DNA from: Symsagittifera roscoffensis
Taxonomy: Eukaryota; Xenacoelomorpha; Acoela; Convolutidae
Assembly: GCF_963678635.1 (NCBI RefSeq)
Contig: NC_087063.1
Location: 20,652,701 to 20,716,700, forward strand
Reading direction: 5' to 3'
DNA: 64,000 nt
The notes beneath the pieces are model-generated. The model was given only the letters and a program-made list of their open reading frames with translations, did no database searches and was not told the origin of the DNA. Positions 32,582-44,100 of the stretch are shown here, one piece after another. The position numbers were made by a program, and so were the translations under genes. Positions within the stretch are counted from its first letter, which is position 1; each line of letters begins with the position of its first letter.

Positions 32582-33042
32582 ATACTAGTGTGTCTCTTCC
32601 GCCCGTCACTCAGCCTGTTGTCCCTACAACTCTATTTCACAGTCCTACAACTTTGGCTCCTGGTCCACATCAGCTACCACTTGACGTCGTCGACTCCGAG
32701 GGTCCTGTTCTTCCAGGGAAGAGTGCTCCAGTAGACCCATATTCGTCGCTCCCATCTCTCTCTATCCCAGCTCAAATGGCTACGGATGATTCAGAGGGAA
32801 CTCGTACTTCATCTCGAAACAAAAGGGCCCCAAAATTCTTTGGCGACCCATTACGCCACTCTGTCAAATGGGTAGAAGAGGAAAAGTCGCCGGAAATTGA
32901 AGCCAACATATTGCCTACCACAAGTGCCCAACCATCGTCACAGTCACCTAAACGGCGACCTCTCATTCGGGACGGTTCGTGCTTATCTCCTCCAGAGGCG
33001 CCATTCTCATCCTCGCTGGATAATGCTCAGGACGAAAATTGA
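32497..33042 (+). pseudogene. Gypsy element 1 Pol C-terminal tail in another frame
   Basis: This 181-codon frame overlaps the end of the integrase frame and carries the SSRNKRAPKFFGDPLRHS phrase. A basic R-R-P-x-R/K-F-G-type phrase is usual in the C-terminal tail of gypsy integrases, so I read it as the same polyprotein after a further frameshift near 32,500-32,580. The rest is Pro/Ser-rich. An independent small ORF is less likely. The KFFGDPLRHS phrase has a relative at about 55,060. Confidence 0.6.
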
Positions 33043-33203
33043 TCTGGCTAAAACTCTCTTTCAAACTTTCAACAAAACTTCGTACTTAACTATATTTTGT
33101 CACCATGCATTTTTCGGGATAGGGGTGCTATCTAATATTAATGCTTTGGGGTGCAGTTTATTTATTTAACTATTGAACAATTTTTGGCTTCTCCAAAAAT
33201 TTT

Positions 33204-33219
33204 TCCTCTCCGCGGGGAA
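33204..33219 (+). promoter_or_regulatory. Polypurine-tract region of gypsy element 1
   Basis: The bases cgcggggaa end directly at the 3' LTR start (33,220). The tract is short but in the expected place for plus-strand priming. Confidence 0.45.
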
Positions 33220-33527
33220 TGTGATGAGGCGACATTTAGTACCTCATTTGTTATATTGCCTTTTGCAGCCATGCTGCAGATTTATTATACCAGTCCGTTT
33301 AAGGTCACTGGTTTGGCCTTCTGAGTGACACACTGTGTGTGAATCACTCTTATGTTCTTTTCATCGCTTGTTAGATGTAAACTTTATTCAACACTTTTGT
33401 TCAAACCTATTTCCATTAGTCAGAGCCTGACTAACTAAATCTAAATAACCAAGAATCTAAACAACCAATCTAACAATTAACTATTACGAACAACCTAGTT
33501 TTGTCCTCTAAATCTCGGCAAATGTCA
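33220..33527 (+). repeat. 3' LTR of gypsy element 1 (308 bp)
   Basis: Same boundaries and length as the 5' LTR (TGTGATGAGG...AAATGTCA). The flanking 4-6 bases do not match those left of the 5' LTR. Instead the 64-bp host repeat follows. Confidence 0.93.
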
Positions 33528-34362
33528 GTTTTGGCTATTTTAGCACAAAAAGAGAAACTCATTTTTTAAGTTAGCTCAACTTGAAAAAAAGTTCACAAAT
33601 CTTTCAGAAAAGATCAACAGGTACTGTCTAGTCTTGATGTTGGAATAAATTGATGTTGTCTGAAGCACTGGCCTTCAAAAATCTGCAAGACCATTCGAGA
33701 TTCAGAACGCTTACAGTTTAAGAAAATTCTTGCCAAGCTAGGTTGATACCACTTTCTTAAACATCGAGCTCTTTGACCCAATTTTAATCATTCCGCCTTG
33801 TAAAACCAAACACATGTCATTCGTTTAAAATATAGATAGATTTATTCCCAACAAGACTTGCTACCCCCCCCCCCCCGCCCCCAGATTCGAGAATTATTTT
33901 GGGCGAAAACCCAAATGAGTTCTCATTAGCATGAGATAATTTTTTGTCACGATCTATTGTAGACACCAATACAATGGAACGCCCAGTTTTAAGGCTGGAG
34001 GACGCCGGAAAATCTTGTGGCTTGGGGCCTCGCATAAAAATAGTAGGGAAAGGGTATTTGTTAAGGCGTGATGTTTCCAACGATCGAGCAATCGAGCAAA
34101 CCGATGGCTCGTGCTTATCTCGTGCTTATCTCCTCCAGAGGCGCCATTCTCATCCTCGCTGGATAATGCTCAGGACGAAAATTGATCTGGCTAAAACTCT
34201 CTTTCAAACTTTCAACAAAACTTCGTACTTAACTATATTTTGTCACCATGCATTTTTCGGGATAGGGGTGCTATCTAATATTAATGCTTTGGGGTGCAGT
34301 TTATTTATTTAACTATTGAACAATTTTTGGCTTCTCCAAAAATTTTTCCTCTCCGCGGGGAA

Positions 34363-34670
34363 TGTGATGAGGCGACATTTAGTACCTCATTTGTTATATT
34401 GCCTTTTGCAGCCATGCTGCAGATTTATTATACCAGTCCGTTTAAGGTCACTGGTTTGGCCTTCTGAGTGACACACTGTGTGTGAATCACTCTTATGTTC
34501 TTTTCATCGCTTGTTAGATGTAAACTTTATTCAACACTTTTGTTCAAACCTATTTCCATTAGTCAGAGCCTGACTAACTAAATCTAAATAACCAAGAATC
34601 TAAACAACCAATCTAACAATTAACTATTACGAACAACCTAGTTTTGTCCTCTAAATCTCGGCAAATGTCA
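34363..34670 (+). repeat. Third LTR copy, created by the tandem duplication
   Basis: It lies exactly 1,143 bases after the 3' LTR and has the same ends. It is not a separate solo-LTR insertion because its flanks are duplicated too. Confidence 0.93.
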
Positions 34671-35248
34671 GTTTTGGCTATTTTAGCACAAAAAGAGAAA
34701 CTCATTTTTTAAGTTAGCTCAACTTGAAAAAAAGTTCACAAATCTTTCAGAAAAGATCAACAGGTACTGTCTAGTCTTGATGTTGGAATAAATTGATGTT
34801 GTCTGAAGCACTGGCCTTCAAAAATCTGCAAGACCATTCGAGATTCAGAACGCTTACAGTTTAAGAAAATTCTTGCCAAGCTAGGTTGATACCACTTTCT
34901 TAAACATCGAGCTCTTTGACCCAATTTTAATCATTCCGCCTTGTAAAACCAAACACATGTCATTCGTTTAAAATATAGATAGATTTATTCCCAACAAGAC
35001 TTGCTACCCCCCCCCCCCCCCGCCCCCAGATTCGAGAATTATTTTGGGCGAAAACCCAAATGAGTTCTCATTAGCATGAGATAATTTTTTGTCACGATCT
35101 ATTGTAGACACCAATACAATGGAACGCCCAGTTTTAAGGCTGGAGGACGCCGGAAAATCTTGTGGCTTGGGGCCTCGCATAAAAATAGTAGGGAAAGGGT
35201 ATTTGTTAAGGCGTGATGTTTCCAACGATCGAGCCATCGAGCAAACCG

Positions 35249-35970
35249 ATTGAAGAAACCATTTTTTTTGAGAACACTAGAGACTGGTAAAATTAGCCCA
35301 AGATTGGAAACAAAAAAGTTGCTGCATTCGGAGGGATCAATCACCAGCATTCAGGTTGCTTAAGAGAGAAACGCAGAACTAGCAGCTAGTTTGCGGGCCA
35401 ATCGCAGTCAAGGTATGATTTCGCGTCGGCAATCAGGGCTTCGCACAAGAATTGCATTCACGGTCTCAATCGCGTGCCGCTTTTAATTTCGACTTCAATC
35501 TTGTTCATAACTCGTCCCAAGTCTGGGTACACCAGAATATAAAACACCGGGAATCTCGAGATCCCTCTTCCAAATTTTTCAGGGACATTTTTTCAAAACT
35601 TACTGGAAACAATTTCATAACGGAAAAACGAAAAGCTTGCCAACAAAATCACATTTAATCTCAGTACTCAACGCTTAGGTAACCAGAGCCAACTGAGCAC
35701 TTCAAAGCAATTGAGAAAGATTGCCACCAGAGAAAGCCTGAATTGTTCGGCACAAAAAGAAGCCAGGACAATCAAAACAAAGCAACAAGAAGTCCACGAA
35801 TCCCGGAGACAGTCAATCAGCTCCTTTTCTGGCTGGATTTATTAAGGTAGGGCTCTAGGTATGCTGTTTTGCCAGAGATTTTTATCCTGGATTTAAAGAG
35901 CTCGGGATCCGTGGCAACTAATCCACGGAGGAATCTCCAGTGCCTACTCAAAAGAGGCAGTGGAATCAAA
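35249..35970. other. Flank between elements, relic retroelement sequence likely
   Basis: No intact gene is present. The last about 75 bases before 35,971 form an open frame that continues in phase across the target site into 54,903-55,030. This stretch is therefore probably part of an old gypsy-type pol tail (see 54,903-55,160). Confidence 0.4.
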
Positions 35971-35974
35971 ATCA
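35971..35974 (+). other. Target-site duplication ATCA, left
   Basis: ATCA directly precedes the 5' LTR and recurs directly after the 3' LTR at 54,899-54,902, the 4-bp length common for Ty3/gypsy integration. Confidence 0.85.
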
Positions 35975-36384
35975 TGGAACCTGATCTAAACTACATTTTA
36001 TGATTGGATAAATTAGATATTTTACCAATGTAAAGTATTTAATATTAACCAATCATGATCCATCTAACTAACAATCCACTTATTTGTAAGTGCTGAAATT
36101 ACTTGTAATTGCAGCACCAGAGAGATTTGAATTTAACTTAGAAATTAGTTGAACTCTCCCGAGTACTTCAGCAGCTGCAATAAACCAGTATACCCTAGAT
36201 CTATTGAGCCTAGCAGAGACTAGTTAAACAACCTGAGACTAGATAGTATAAGAGTAAGATTAGGATCGGTATTAGACTAAGAAGTTGCACGAATCTATCC
36301 GGCCGAAAATAAGATAGCGTGACGAGCAGACGGTGTACCCTATCCGAAATTACTCTATGAGTTATACCCATCGGTCCTAACTCA
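35975..36384 (+). repeat. 5' LTR of the giant element (410 bp)
   Basis: Starts TGGAACCTGATC and ends CGGTCCTAACTCA (TG...CA). It matches 54,489-54,898, with visible differences limited to about two positions. It includes a hairpin-like palindrome near 36,087-36,118 (gtgctgaaattacttgtaat-tgcagcac). Confidence 0.95.
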
Positions 36385-36386
36385 TC

Positions 36387-36401
36387 TGGTGCGACCATAA
36401 G
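36387..36401 (+). promoter_or_regulatory. Primer-binding site of the giant element
   Basis: TGGTGCGACCATAAG starts two bases after the LTR. TGG pairs with the CCA end of a tRNA. The matching tRNA cannot be named without a host tRNA set. Confidence 0.6.
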
Positions 36402-36471
36402 TCTCGAACAAGACCTTAATAGCTTAGCATTAACCAATAATAGATTAGAATTTAGACAAAACATTTACAAA

Positions 36472-36705
36472 ATGTTATACGACAATAATTTAATCGAAAT
36501 GTCTCTACGACTCAATAGATCAGAGCCAATATTCCGAACGATAACAGAACTACCCGGAATTGGAAGAAGACCTCGAACCAGAGACGACATACGACAAAGC
36601 AGAAACTTACCATACAGTTATATGATAGTTCGGCAAAAGCCAGAACAAACTTTTGTATTTAGAATACTACTAGCAATGAATTTAGATTTTCATTTGCAAA
36701 CATAA
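36472..36705 (+). CDS. Possible leader ORF (77 aa)
   Basis: A 77-codon frame starts 88 bases after the 5' LTR. It is basic (GIGRRPRTRDDIRQSRN) and in phase with an open stretch reaching back to the LTR end. No family is recognised. It may be chance, an upstream ORF regulating translation, or the first exon of a spliced accessory product. The corresponding part of the second copy lies outside the window. Confidence 0.25.
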   Translation: MLYDNNLIEMSLRLNRSEPIFRTITELPGIGRRPRTRDDIRQSRNLPYSYMIVRQKPEQTFVFRILLAMNLDFHLQT

Positions 36706-37632
36706 AATTTTGAAGTCAATCTTCAAAATCATTTCAGGCGCTAAACAAAATTATTAATATACAATAACGATTGATAAAAAGATCTCAGATCGTTTTCCTA
36801 AATTCTGCAGTAATATACAAAACATGTTTGAAAAATATTTATTGAAAAATCAAAATAAAAATTAGTAGCATGACAATAAATGGTTAGTAATTATAAATCA
36901 TCCTGTTGTTCCAGCTTCATCGCCTAAACATAACAGCAATCATAAGCTCACTAATATCATAAAAATACTAAATCTATTCTTTACACAAATTTAAAACATT
37001 TTAAACTTAAATTCACTTAATTTTAAAATCAGATCATCAAGGCTTATCCTTGGATCTTAAATCATTTTCTATTTAATTAAATTTAAAACTTGATCATCAA
37101 GGCCTATCCTTGGATCAAAAAGAACAACTTTGTTCTCCCCCACCCACTTAACGAGTGTCTAACGACCTCAAACGTCGATTCACTATCCAACCCTTTCTAA
37201 AAACCCAGGACTAATAGAAATTTTTGAACAAAACTAATCATTCAAATTAGGATAAACAGTGAAGAACTTCGGTTATTCATACTTCACTTGATCCTCCCTC
37301 TTACCAGACCCAGGATAAATCTTAGACTTAGTAAGTTTAAAATAGTATCTAACGAACTACTCGCGTTCTAATTATACCTGAACCCTGTGGATCGATTTAC
37401 TATTCTCCAACCCTGAACACAATCACTACCCTTAAGTAAGATTAAGTAAGTTAACACCTTAGCTTATACTAGCCACGAGAAAGTATAAAATCATTCTTCG
37501 GAATCGATATACTTTTCTCCCCAACCCTGAACAAATAGACCCAGGTTAGGCTAACAAAAAAATCGTAAGGACTAACAGTTTAAGCAAATAGAAACCATTT
37601 AACAACCTTTTGCATCCGTCATCCTAAACCTT
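36706..37632 (+). other. Untranslated leader of the giant element
   Basis: Between the leader ORF and ORF1 is a non-coding stretch with repeated phrases (ccaaccctgaaca at 37,409, 37,505 and similar; acccagga/acccaggtt at 37,203, 37,308 and 37,530). It contains the twin stem-loops listed separately. Splice donors feeding env could also lie here. Confidence 0.5.
37032..37120 (+). promoter_or_regulatory. Twin stem-loops in the leader of the giant element
   Basis: Two direct copies of gatcatcaagg-c-t/c-tatccttggatc occur at about 37,033-37,057 and 37,092-37,116. Each can fold into a hairpin (gatc.caagg paired with ccttg.gatc). Repeated hairpins in the untranslated leader between primer site and gag are typical of packaging or dimerisation signals. 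The function is inferred. Confidence 0.5.
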
Positions 37633-38100
37633 ATGTCATTTAAAAACCTAGGAAATAAACAAACAATCGTTTTACACAATTGTGAAATAAATAACAAAAA
37701 ATACGACCTTGTAATCACACCTCATACACAAACAGTTGGATACATTAGAACAAAACGACAAACATTAAAGAGAAAAATAATAACTAAACAAAGACAAATA
37801 ACACGAAAAAGATTTTCAAAAAATCGAAACGCATTTTCAGAATCAGAAACCAACAGTTTAGACGAACTTTATAAACTAAAAGAATCAATAGATAAAAATT
37901 GCCCAATTCACGATCAATTATATTTCTCTGACTCAGAAACAACTTCAAATTCATCAAAAAGAGGAAAAAGAAGAATAAAAAAGCAGTATAAACACAAACC
38001 AGTACATTTATACAATTGGAATCAACCAATTAGACACATTGATAATTACATATTAACAGTCATCGAACGAAAAAATGAGCTCAACGCACACCCCAGGTGA
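37633..38100 (+). CDS. ORF1 of the giant element: basic protein overlapping gag
   Basis: A frame of 155 residues from ATG 37633. It is strongly basic, with Lys/Arg clusters at residues about 38-62 (KRQTLKRKIITKQRQITRKR) and about 108-122 (SKRGKRRIKKQYKHK), the latter resembling a nuclear-localisation or RNA-binding stretch. A short acidic segment lies between. The end overlaps the start of Gag-Pol by 26 bases in a different (+1) frame, so Gag-Pol could be translated by reinitiation or leaky scanning. No homologue is recognised. A Rev/nucleocapsid-like RNA-handling role is a guess from composition. The matching region of the second copy is outside the window. Confidence 0.6.
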   Translation: MSFKNLGNKQTIVLHNCEINNKKYDLVITPHTQTVGYIRTKRQTLKRKIITKQRQITRKRFSKNRNAFSESETNSLDELYKLKESIDKNCPIHDQLYFSDSETTSNSSKRGKRRIKKQYKHKPVHLYNWNQPIRHIDNYILTVIERKNELNAHPR

Positions 38101-41100
38101 AGAAAGTCCAGATGATGATGATATTTTCCCCTTTATCGTAGATGCAACCACTGATAGAGGACAGCATATATTCTGCAAAAATTTACTCTTAAATTTGTTT
38201 GAACCCGGAATCAGTCCATGTAAAACAGAGTTCCCAGATGTAAAAATCAAAAGACAAATTATCGATCACTATCTAAAAGATATATGTAACCTAACAAAAC
38301 AATACGGAATCTACTCCATAGAATTCAGCTCACCAAACCAGAATCACAGTAAATATATAATTCAAACAGACGACCTTGATTTAGAATTCTCAAAAGTATT
38401 CTCAGAATATATAAAAAGCATCCAATATCATAACTCACAAAGAGCAAACTCCATATTCACCAATGAAGTTTTTGCGATAATATATAGTTATATCTCGATA
38501 TTAGAAAACGAAATCCAGATACCAAATGTCTCACCGACAGAAACATCTAAACATATAAGAGTACGACATGAAATCACACTACTCTCTAGTTTTCTAAATA
38601 TAATTAAAGAAAATTTCACGAAAGATGAAGTTTCACAACATACAAAACACGACTTACAAAAAATCTTGGCATGGTTCATAATAGATTATTTCACACATAA
38701 TATTGATTTAATTTCACAAGCAAGAAAAAATTTTAGACCCCAAAACTCAAACGATGATACTGCCATCACAGAACAATCAGACTATGTTTGGGACCCCGAA
38801 TGGTCTCATCCCGCATTCATAAACTTCCCACAATCAATCTCAAGTCAAGCAATAAGTACGATATCTTATGTAAGAGATTATGTACGAGTAATACCATTAA
38901 CCATTGATGCAACACCATTAAACTATAATACGTTTTTACCCGATATGCAAAATAATAGTTTAAACTCTACAGTCATACACAATGAAAACCTCAATGGAAC
39001 TAGGAATCTTACTCAACAAGATATCCAGACACCATCACACTTCATAAATGAAGAAATCGTACACACAACAACTACACAACAAAGTATTTCACCAATACGT
39101 CCAAACTTAACAAAACCAAGAAATACAAATCCTTCACAAACACAGGTAACATTACAATCAACCGTTAAACCTTCGGTTGCCCCAAAATATTCACACATGG
39201 ATTACCAAACATACAGACCCATGACAATACCGCCAAAAACACGCAAAACGTTCACTAGAAACAACTTTGCAGACCATAATTATAATTACACACATCCATC
39301 AAAAACAAATTATCAACCACGAAAAAATTTTAGTAATTATACAAGATCTCGAAACTGGGATAACCCAATGGCACCACCTAATTCAGTAAATTTCCAAACA
39401 AATTTACATCCTCCACAGGATCGTAGTGAAAACTATCCATTTTTTCAACAAAATAAAAATAAAAAACAAACATCTTATCAAATGGATTACTTATCCTCAG
39501 ATGATGATTTCTTACAACCAGATATATTTACACCCTATAATCAAGAATATCGTGGACAAGGAATACAGAAACCACATACATATCATAGAATTTTTTCTCC
39601 ACAACCAATAGATACACAAAATCAACAACCAATTCAACAACAAAACCCAATTAATACACAATCTTTTCAACCAATTCAGCAACAAAACCCAATGATTGCA
39701 AACTCGTACCAACCAGCACAAATGCAAAATGAAATACCACTCCCATATTATCTTCAACAACACGAAATAACAAGAAATCAACTTTCAAATTTTTCTCAAA
39801 TGCCAAATGCAGCAGAATCATTACAAATGACGATGAATCCATACCTTATGGGTGGATCATCAATAACATCAAATAAACCTTTAATGGTATTCACAGGAAC
39901 AGACCCTGAATATTCTGTAGAAGACTATTTAAATGCAGTCACAGCAAATTTGATTTTAAATATAGGACCTGAACCAATTAATACGCCACTACATCAAAAC
40001 TGGATACATCGACGCACAGCGTTAATACAAACAACTCTAGATGGCGCAGCCCAAAAATGGTTTTCAGTATTGCCTATAGAAATAAAATCAAATTGGAAAA
40101 GATTTACACAAGAATTTTCAAAAATGTTTGACTCCGAAAGAAACAAACAACAACAAAGAGTTTTATGTAATGAAATTCGCAGATTACCAAACGAAACCAT
40201 CAAGCAATTAGCAGTACGAATCGAAACACTAGTTCGAAAAGCATATTCATTAAATACACATGACTATAAAAACACAAAGATGACAGAAATCTTAATGATG
40301 ACCTTAACACCACAATTAAGGAAAATAGCAATAAAAAAGAGAGCATCCCATCCTTCGTCAATTCGAGAACCCGATTTAGATTTTCGAAAACTAGTAGACA
40401 AACTAGAACAAGCAGAAATCACAATGAAACTCGAAGAAACGGAAAATCTGAAATTACAATACGTTAACAGAATTGAAACAGCTTCCACAAATATAAACAA
40501 TATACAGGAATCAGATACAGATCTCGTTGAAAAAATCACTGAAATACTCAATATTTACGAAAAACACCCAAACTTTAAAGGCAAACCATCTTTCAAAAAA
40601 TGGTGTAATTATTGCCGACGATACGGACATAGTATTTCTGAATGTAGACAAAAACAGCAAGACAATCAAAATAAACCTCAAAAATATAAAGAACCAAATA
40701 AATCATTCTATCAATACATGAAAAAAGATCAAAATCTACCGAACAAAACAGTCTACAGCAACAACAGTTCAGGAAAACCACTCCCGAACAATACAAATTA
40801 TACAAGAAATCAATCACCATATAACTCAAGTTATAGAGGAAGATCACCAGAACGAAGAAACACGCATAATTCATCACAAAATCACTACAATAGACCAAAT
40901 AGTCGAAATAACTACTCCAGATCACATTCAAATACACAACGATTTGTTTCTAGATCTAATTCCCAATCAAGAAATAATTATTATCCAAACAATCAATCAC
41001 GAAATTCATCATACAATAGGAATAGAAACTACTCCAATAATCGGAATAGAAGTTATTCAAACAACCGAAACCAGACTTACCCGAACAATCAATCAAGGAA

Positions 41101-44100
41101 TAACTCATATAATAGATCGAACTATAACAGACCAAACAATAATTACCAAAACAGATCGCGAAATAATTCACAAAATCGACACTCAAGTTATAATAATCGT
41201 TATAGAAATTATTCCCAATCACCACACCGGAATAATAATAACTATAATAATTCTAATAATCGCCACAGAAGTAGTACACCTAAACATCAAAGACATATTA
41301 ATCAAGTACAATCTAATCCAGAAACAACATCAGACCCTCCAGGTATTGATGACACAGTAACTGATACGTTACAACTCAACCAAATAAACTGTGGATCATC
41401 AGATTCAGAAAGCGATGCAGAAAACACTCTCTCCATCAACATGATAAAAGTCGAAAATGACTATGAACCTGTTATATATGAAGAACCTTTTTCATCACAC
41501 ATATATGAGAATCAATCAGAACTCCTTCACAATTATTATATTGAACCCGTCCATTCCACACCGACGACACAAAAAACTAATGAAATTAACACTACAAACC
41601 AACCCAATGAGAAAGAAAAAACAAATTGCTTGAATACAAATCACATCTATCAAAACATACAAAAAGAACAACCCAAAGAAAAAATTTGGACAATACCATT
41701 TCTTTTGGAAAGTCCAAAAAGCAAAGAATTTCAACCACCAGATCTTGAAATTGATTTTTTAATTGATTCAGGAGCAGAATCAAATATAATAAACATTCCC
41801 ACATGGAATGAAATAAAAACCTTACACCCAAAGCTAACACCTCTTGAAACCTCCAGCAAACTAGCAACAGCACAAGGATCAACATTAATAAACTACGGAA
41901 AAATTCAATTATTTCTTCTCCCCACAAGAACAATGGAGCAAAACAAAATTTTAACCAAACCATTTAAACAAATATTCCATATCACTGATATTAAACACAA
42001 TATCATTGGAATACCATTTATCTCTAAATATATACCAACAATCAACATCTTGAATAGTAAAATATTAATCAAAGATAAATATACAAAAACAAAAGACACA
42101 TCCCTAACATTTTTTCAAAGATTAAATAAACAACCACCATTTTTTTCAAAATTTTACCCAATATATAACCAACAAAGAAAACACTTGAAACCACTATCAG
42201 GAAACATCTATAATTTTTCAATCAAACAAGTTCACCAATATGATAAAAAACAAAACAAACAAAAATTTTATATGTCAGATTTTGAATTCAAACCTATTCA
42301 TAAGTTTTTCAAAATCACAATCTCATCAATAAAATATTTGAAAAACTCGAATTCAGATATTATTTCCTTACATGTATACAACAATACACCTTACCAAGTA
42401 ACATTACCTTTAGGACTTTTAGGCTATTGCGAAACCAACGCTACAATATCACCAATACACGAAAAAGCATATCGTGTAAAAAATATACTTCAATTATTAG
42501 ATATTTGCCAATCCACAATCCTTAATGAAGAATTATCTATAAATAATATAATAAGTAACGAAAACAGAAATACGGATTATTCCACAAAAACCCCATATTT
42601 CAAACCTACATTCAACATAAGTAACTACACAGAGAATCAACAGAAATTTTTAACAATGTTTAATTTCCAACATTCACAAATAACACAAGACGAATTTGAA
42701 AAACTAGCAAAACAGCTAATTAAATATTCATCAGTCTATGCAACATCCAAATTTGATGTTGGCAAAATCAGCTCATCACTACATCTCCCATTAAAACCAG
42801 ACGCAGTTTTCAAAAAACAAAGACCAAGTAAAGTACCAATTCACTTACACGATAAAGTGAACAGATTACTCGACATTTTAGAACAATACAACATTATATC
42901 ACCAGTAAACAAACAGGAACAACCAAAAGGCAACACATTTATCAACCCTGTTATCATTCTAGCCAAAGGAGAATCATTAAAAATTGTTCTCGATGCTAGA
43001 TACCTCAACTCACTCATAGATGAATCAAAGTGTAATTGGCCCATTGAACCAATACAAGTTATTTTAACAAAAATAAACGGAAAATACTTTACCACCGCCG
43101 ATATGAATAGTGCATATAATCAAATGCCATTAGATGAACAATCACGACGCTTAACACAATTTGTTATTGGAAATCAACAATACGAATTCAACCGCTTATT
43201 CTATGGAATATCCATAGGACCAGCAGCATTTTCAGCTTTTATGAGCAAAATTTTTCGACCACTAATACTCAAGAAAAATGCAATCACCTATTTAGACGAT
43301 GTTTTTATGCAATCACAAACAAAAGAGGAAATGTTCAATGTTTTAGAACAATATCACCAAATACTTCAGAACGAAAATCTGAAGGCCGCCCCCGATAAAT
43401 CACACTTCTTTTTGACAAAAGTTAAATTCTTAGGGCATAATATAGAAAGAAAAACAATCACTCCATTGAAATCACGTATAGACGCTATTCAAAAACTCCA
43501 ACCACCAACAAATAAAAAGAAAATCCAAGAATTCCTTGGAATGCTAAACTTTTTAAGCAAATATGTTTATAAAATGCAATTATATCTACGACCATTCTAT
43601 AACATACTTAGACAACAAAATAATTTTGAATGGAATATAGAACATCAAGCACGATTTGAAGAAATTAAAAAACTTCTAACTGAACAAATTTCAAACACAA
43701 TTCCAGATTCAAATCAACCATTTTATGCAATGTGCGATGCTTCGAACTTTGGCATCGGCGCAGCATTATTACAATCACATAATAGTACAAATAAAATGAA
43801 CCTCATATCAGCAAATTCTCGATTATTCACTCAAGCAGAACTACGACTCTCAACTCTAATGAGAGAATGTACAGCCATAATATATACACTAACAGAATAT
43901 GAATTTCTGATACTTGGATCAAAACATCCCACAGTTCTATTCACAGACCATAAACCAATCATCTTTCTTTTTACACAAAAGTCTAATCCAAACCACCGAG
44001 TTTATAGATTTCAACTCATTTTAATGAAATTCCCAAACTTACATATAGTTTGGACCGCAGGAAAAAATCTTGCATTACCAGACACCTTAAGTCGAAATAC

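Larger units (their letters stand above)
32977..35248 (+). repeat. 1,143-bp tandem duplication of the gypsy 3' end, LTR and flank
   Basis: Bases 32,977-34,119 are repeated almost perfectly at 34,120-35,248. The unit contains the last about 70 pol codons, the polypurine region, the 3' LTR, the 64-bp host repeat and about 575 bases of flank including a poly-C run (33,866 on; 35,006 on). At the junction an 11-base string (tcgtgcttatc) is itself doubled. The event post-dates insertion. Confidence 0.95.

Noticed and set aside
33944-34312. 122-codon frame across the tandem-duplication junction as a new gene
   Set aside because: It is an artefact of the duplication joining flank sequence to an out-of-frame part of the pol tail.
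37784-38029. Direct-repeat arrays as CRISPR
   Set aside because: No array of short identical repeats with unique spacers exists anywhere in the window. The repeats seen are satellites, LTRs and low-complexity coding sequence.
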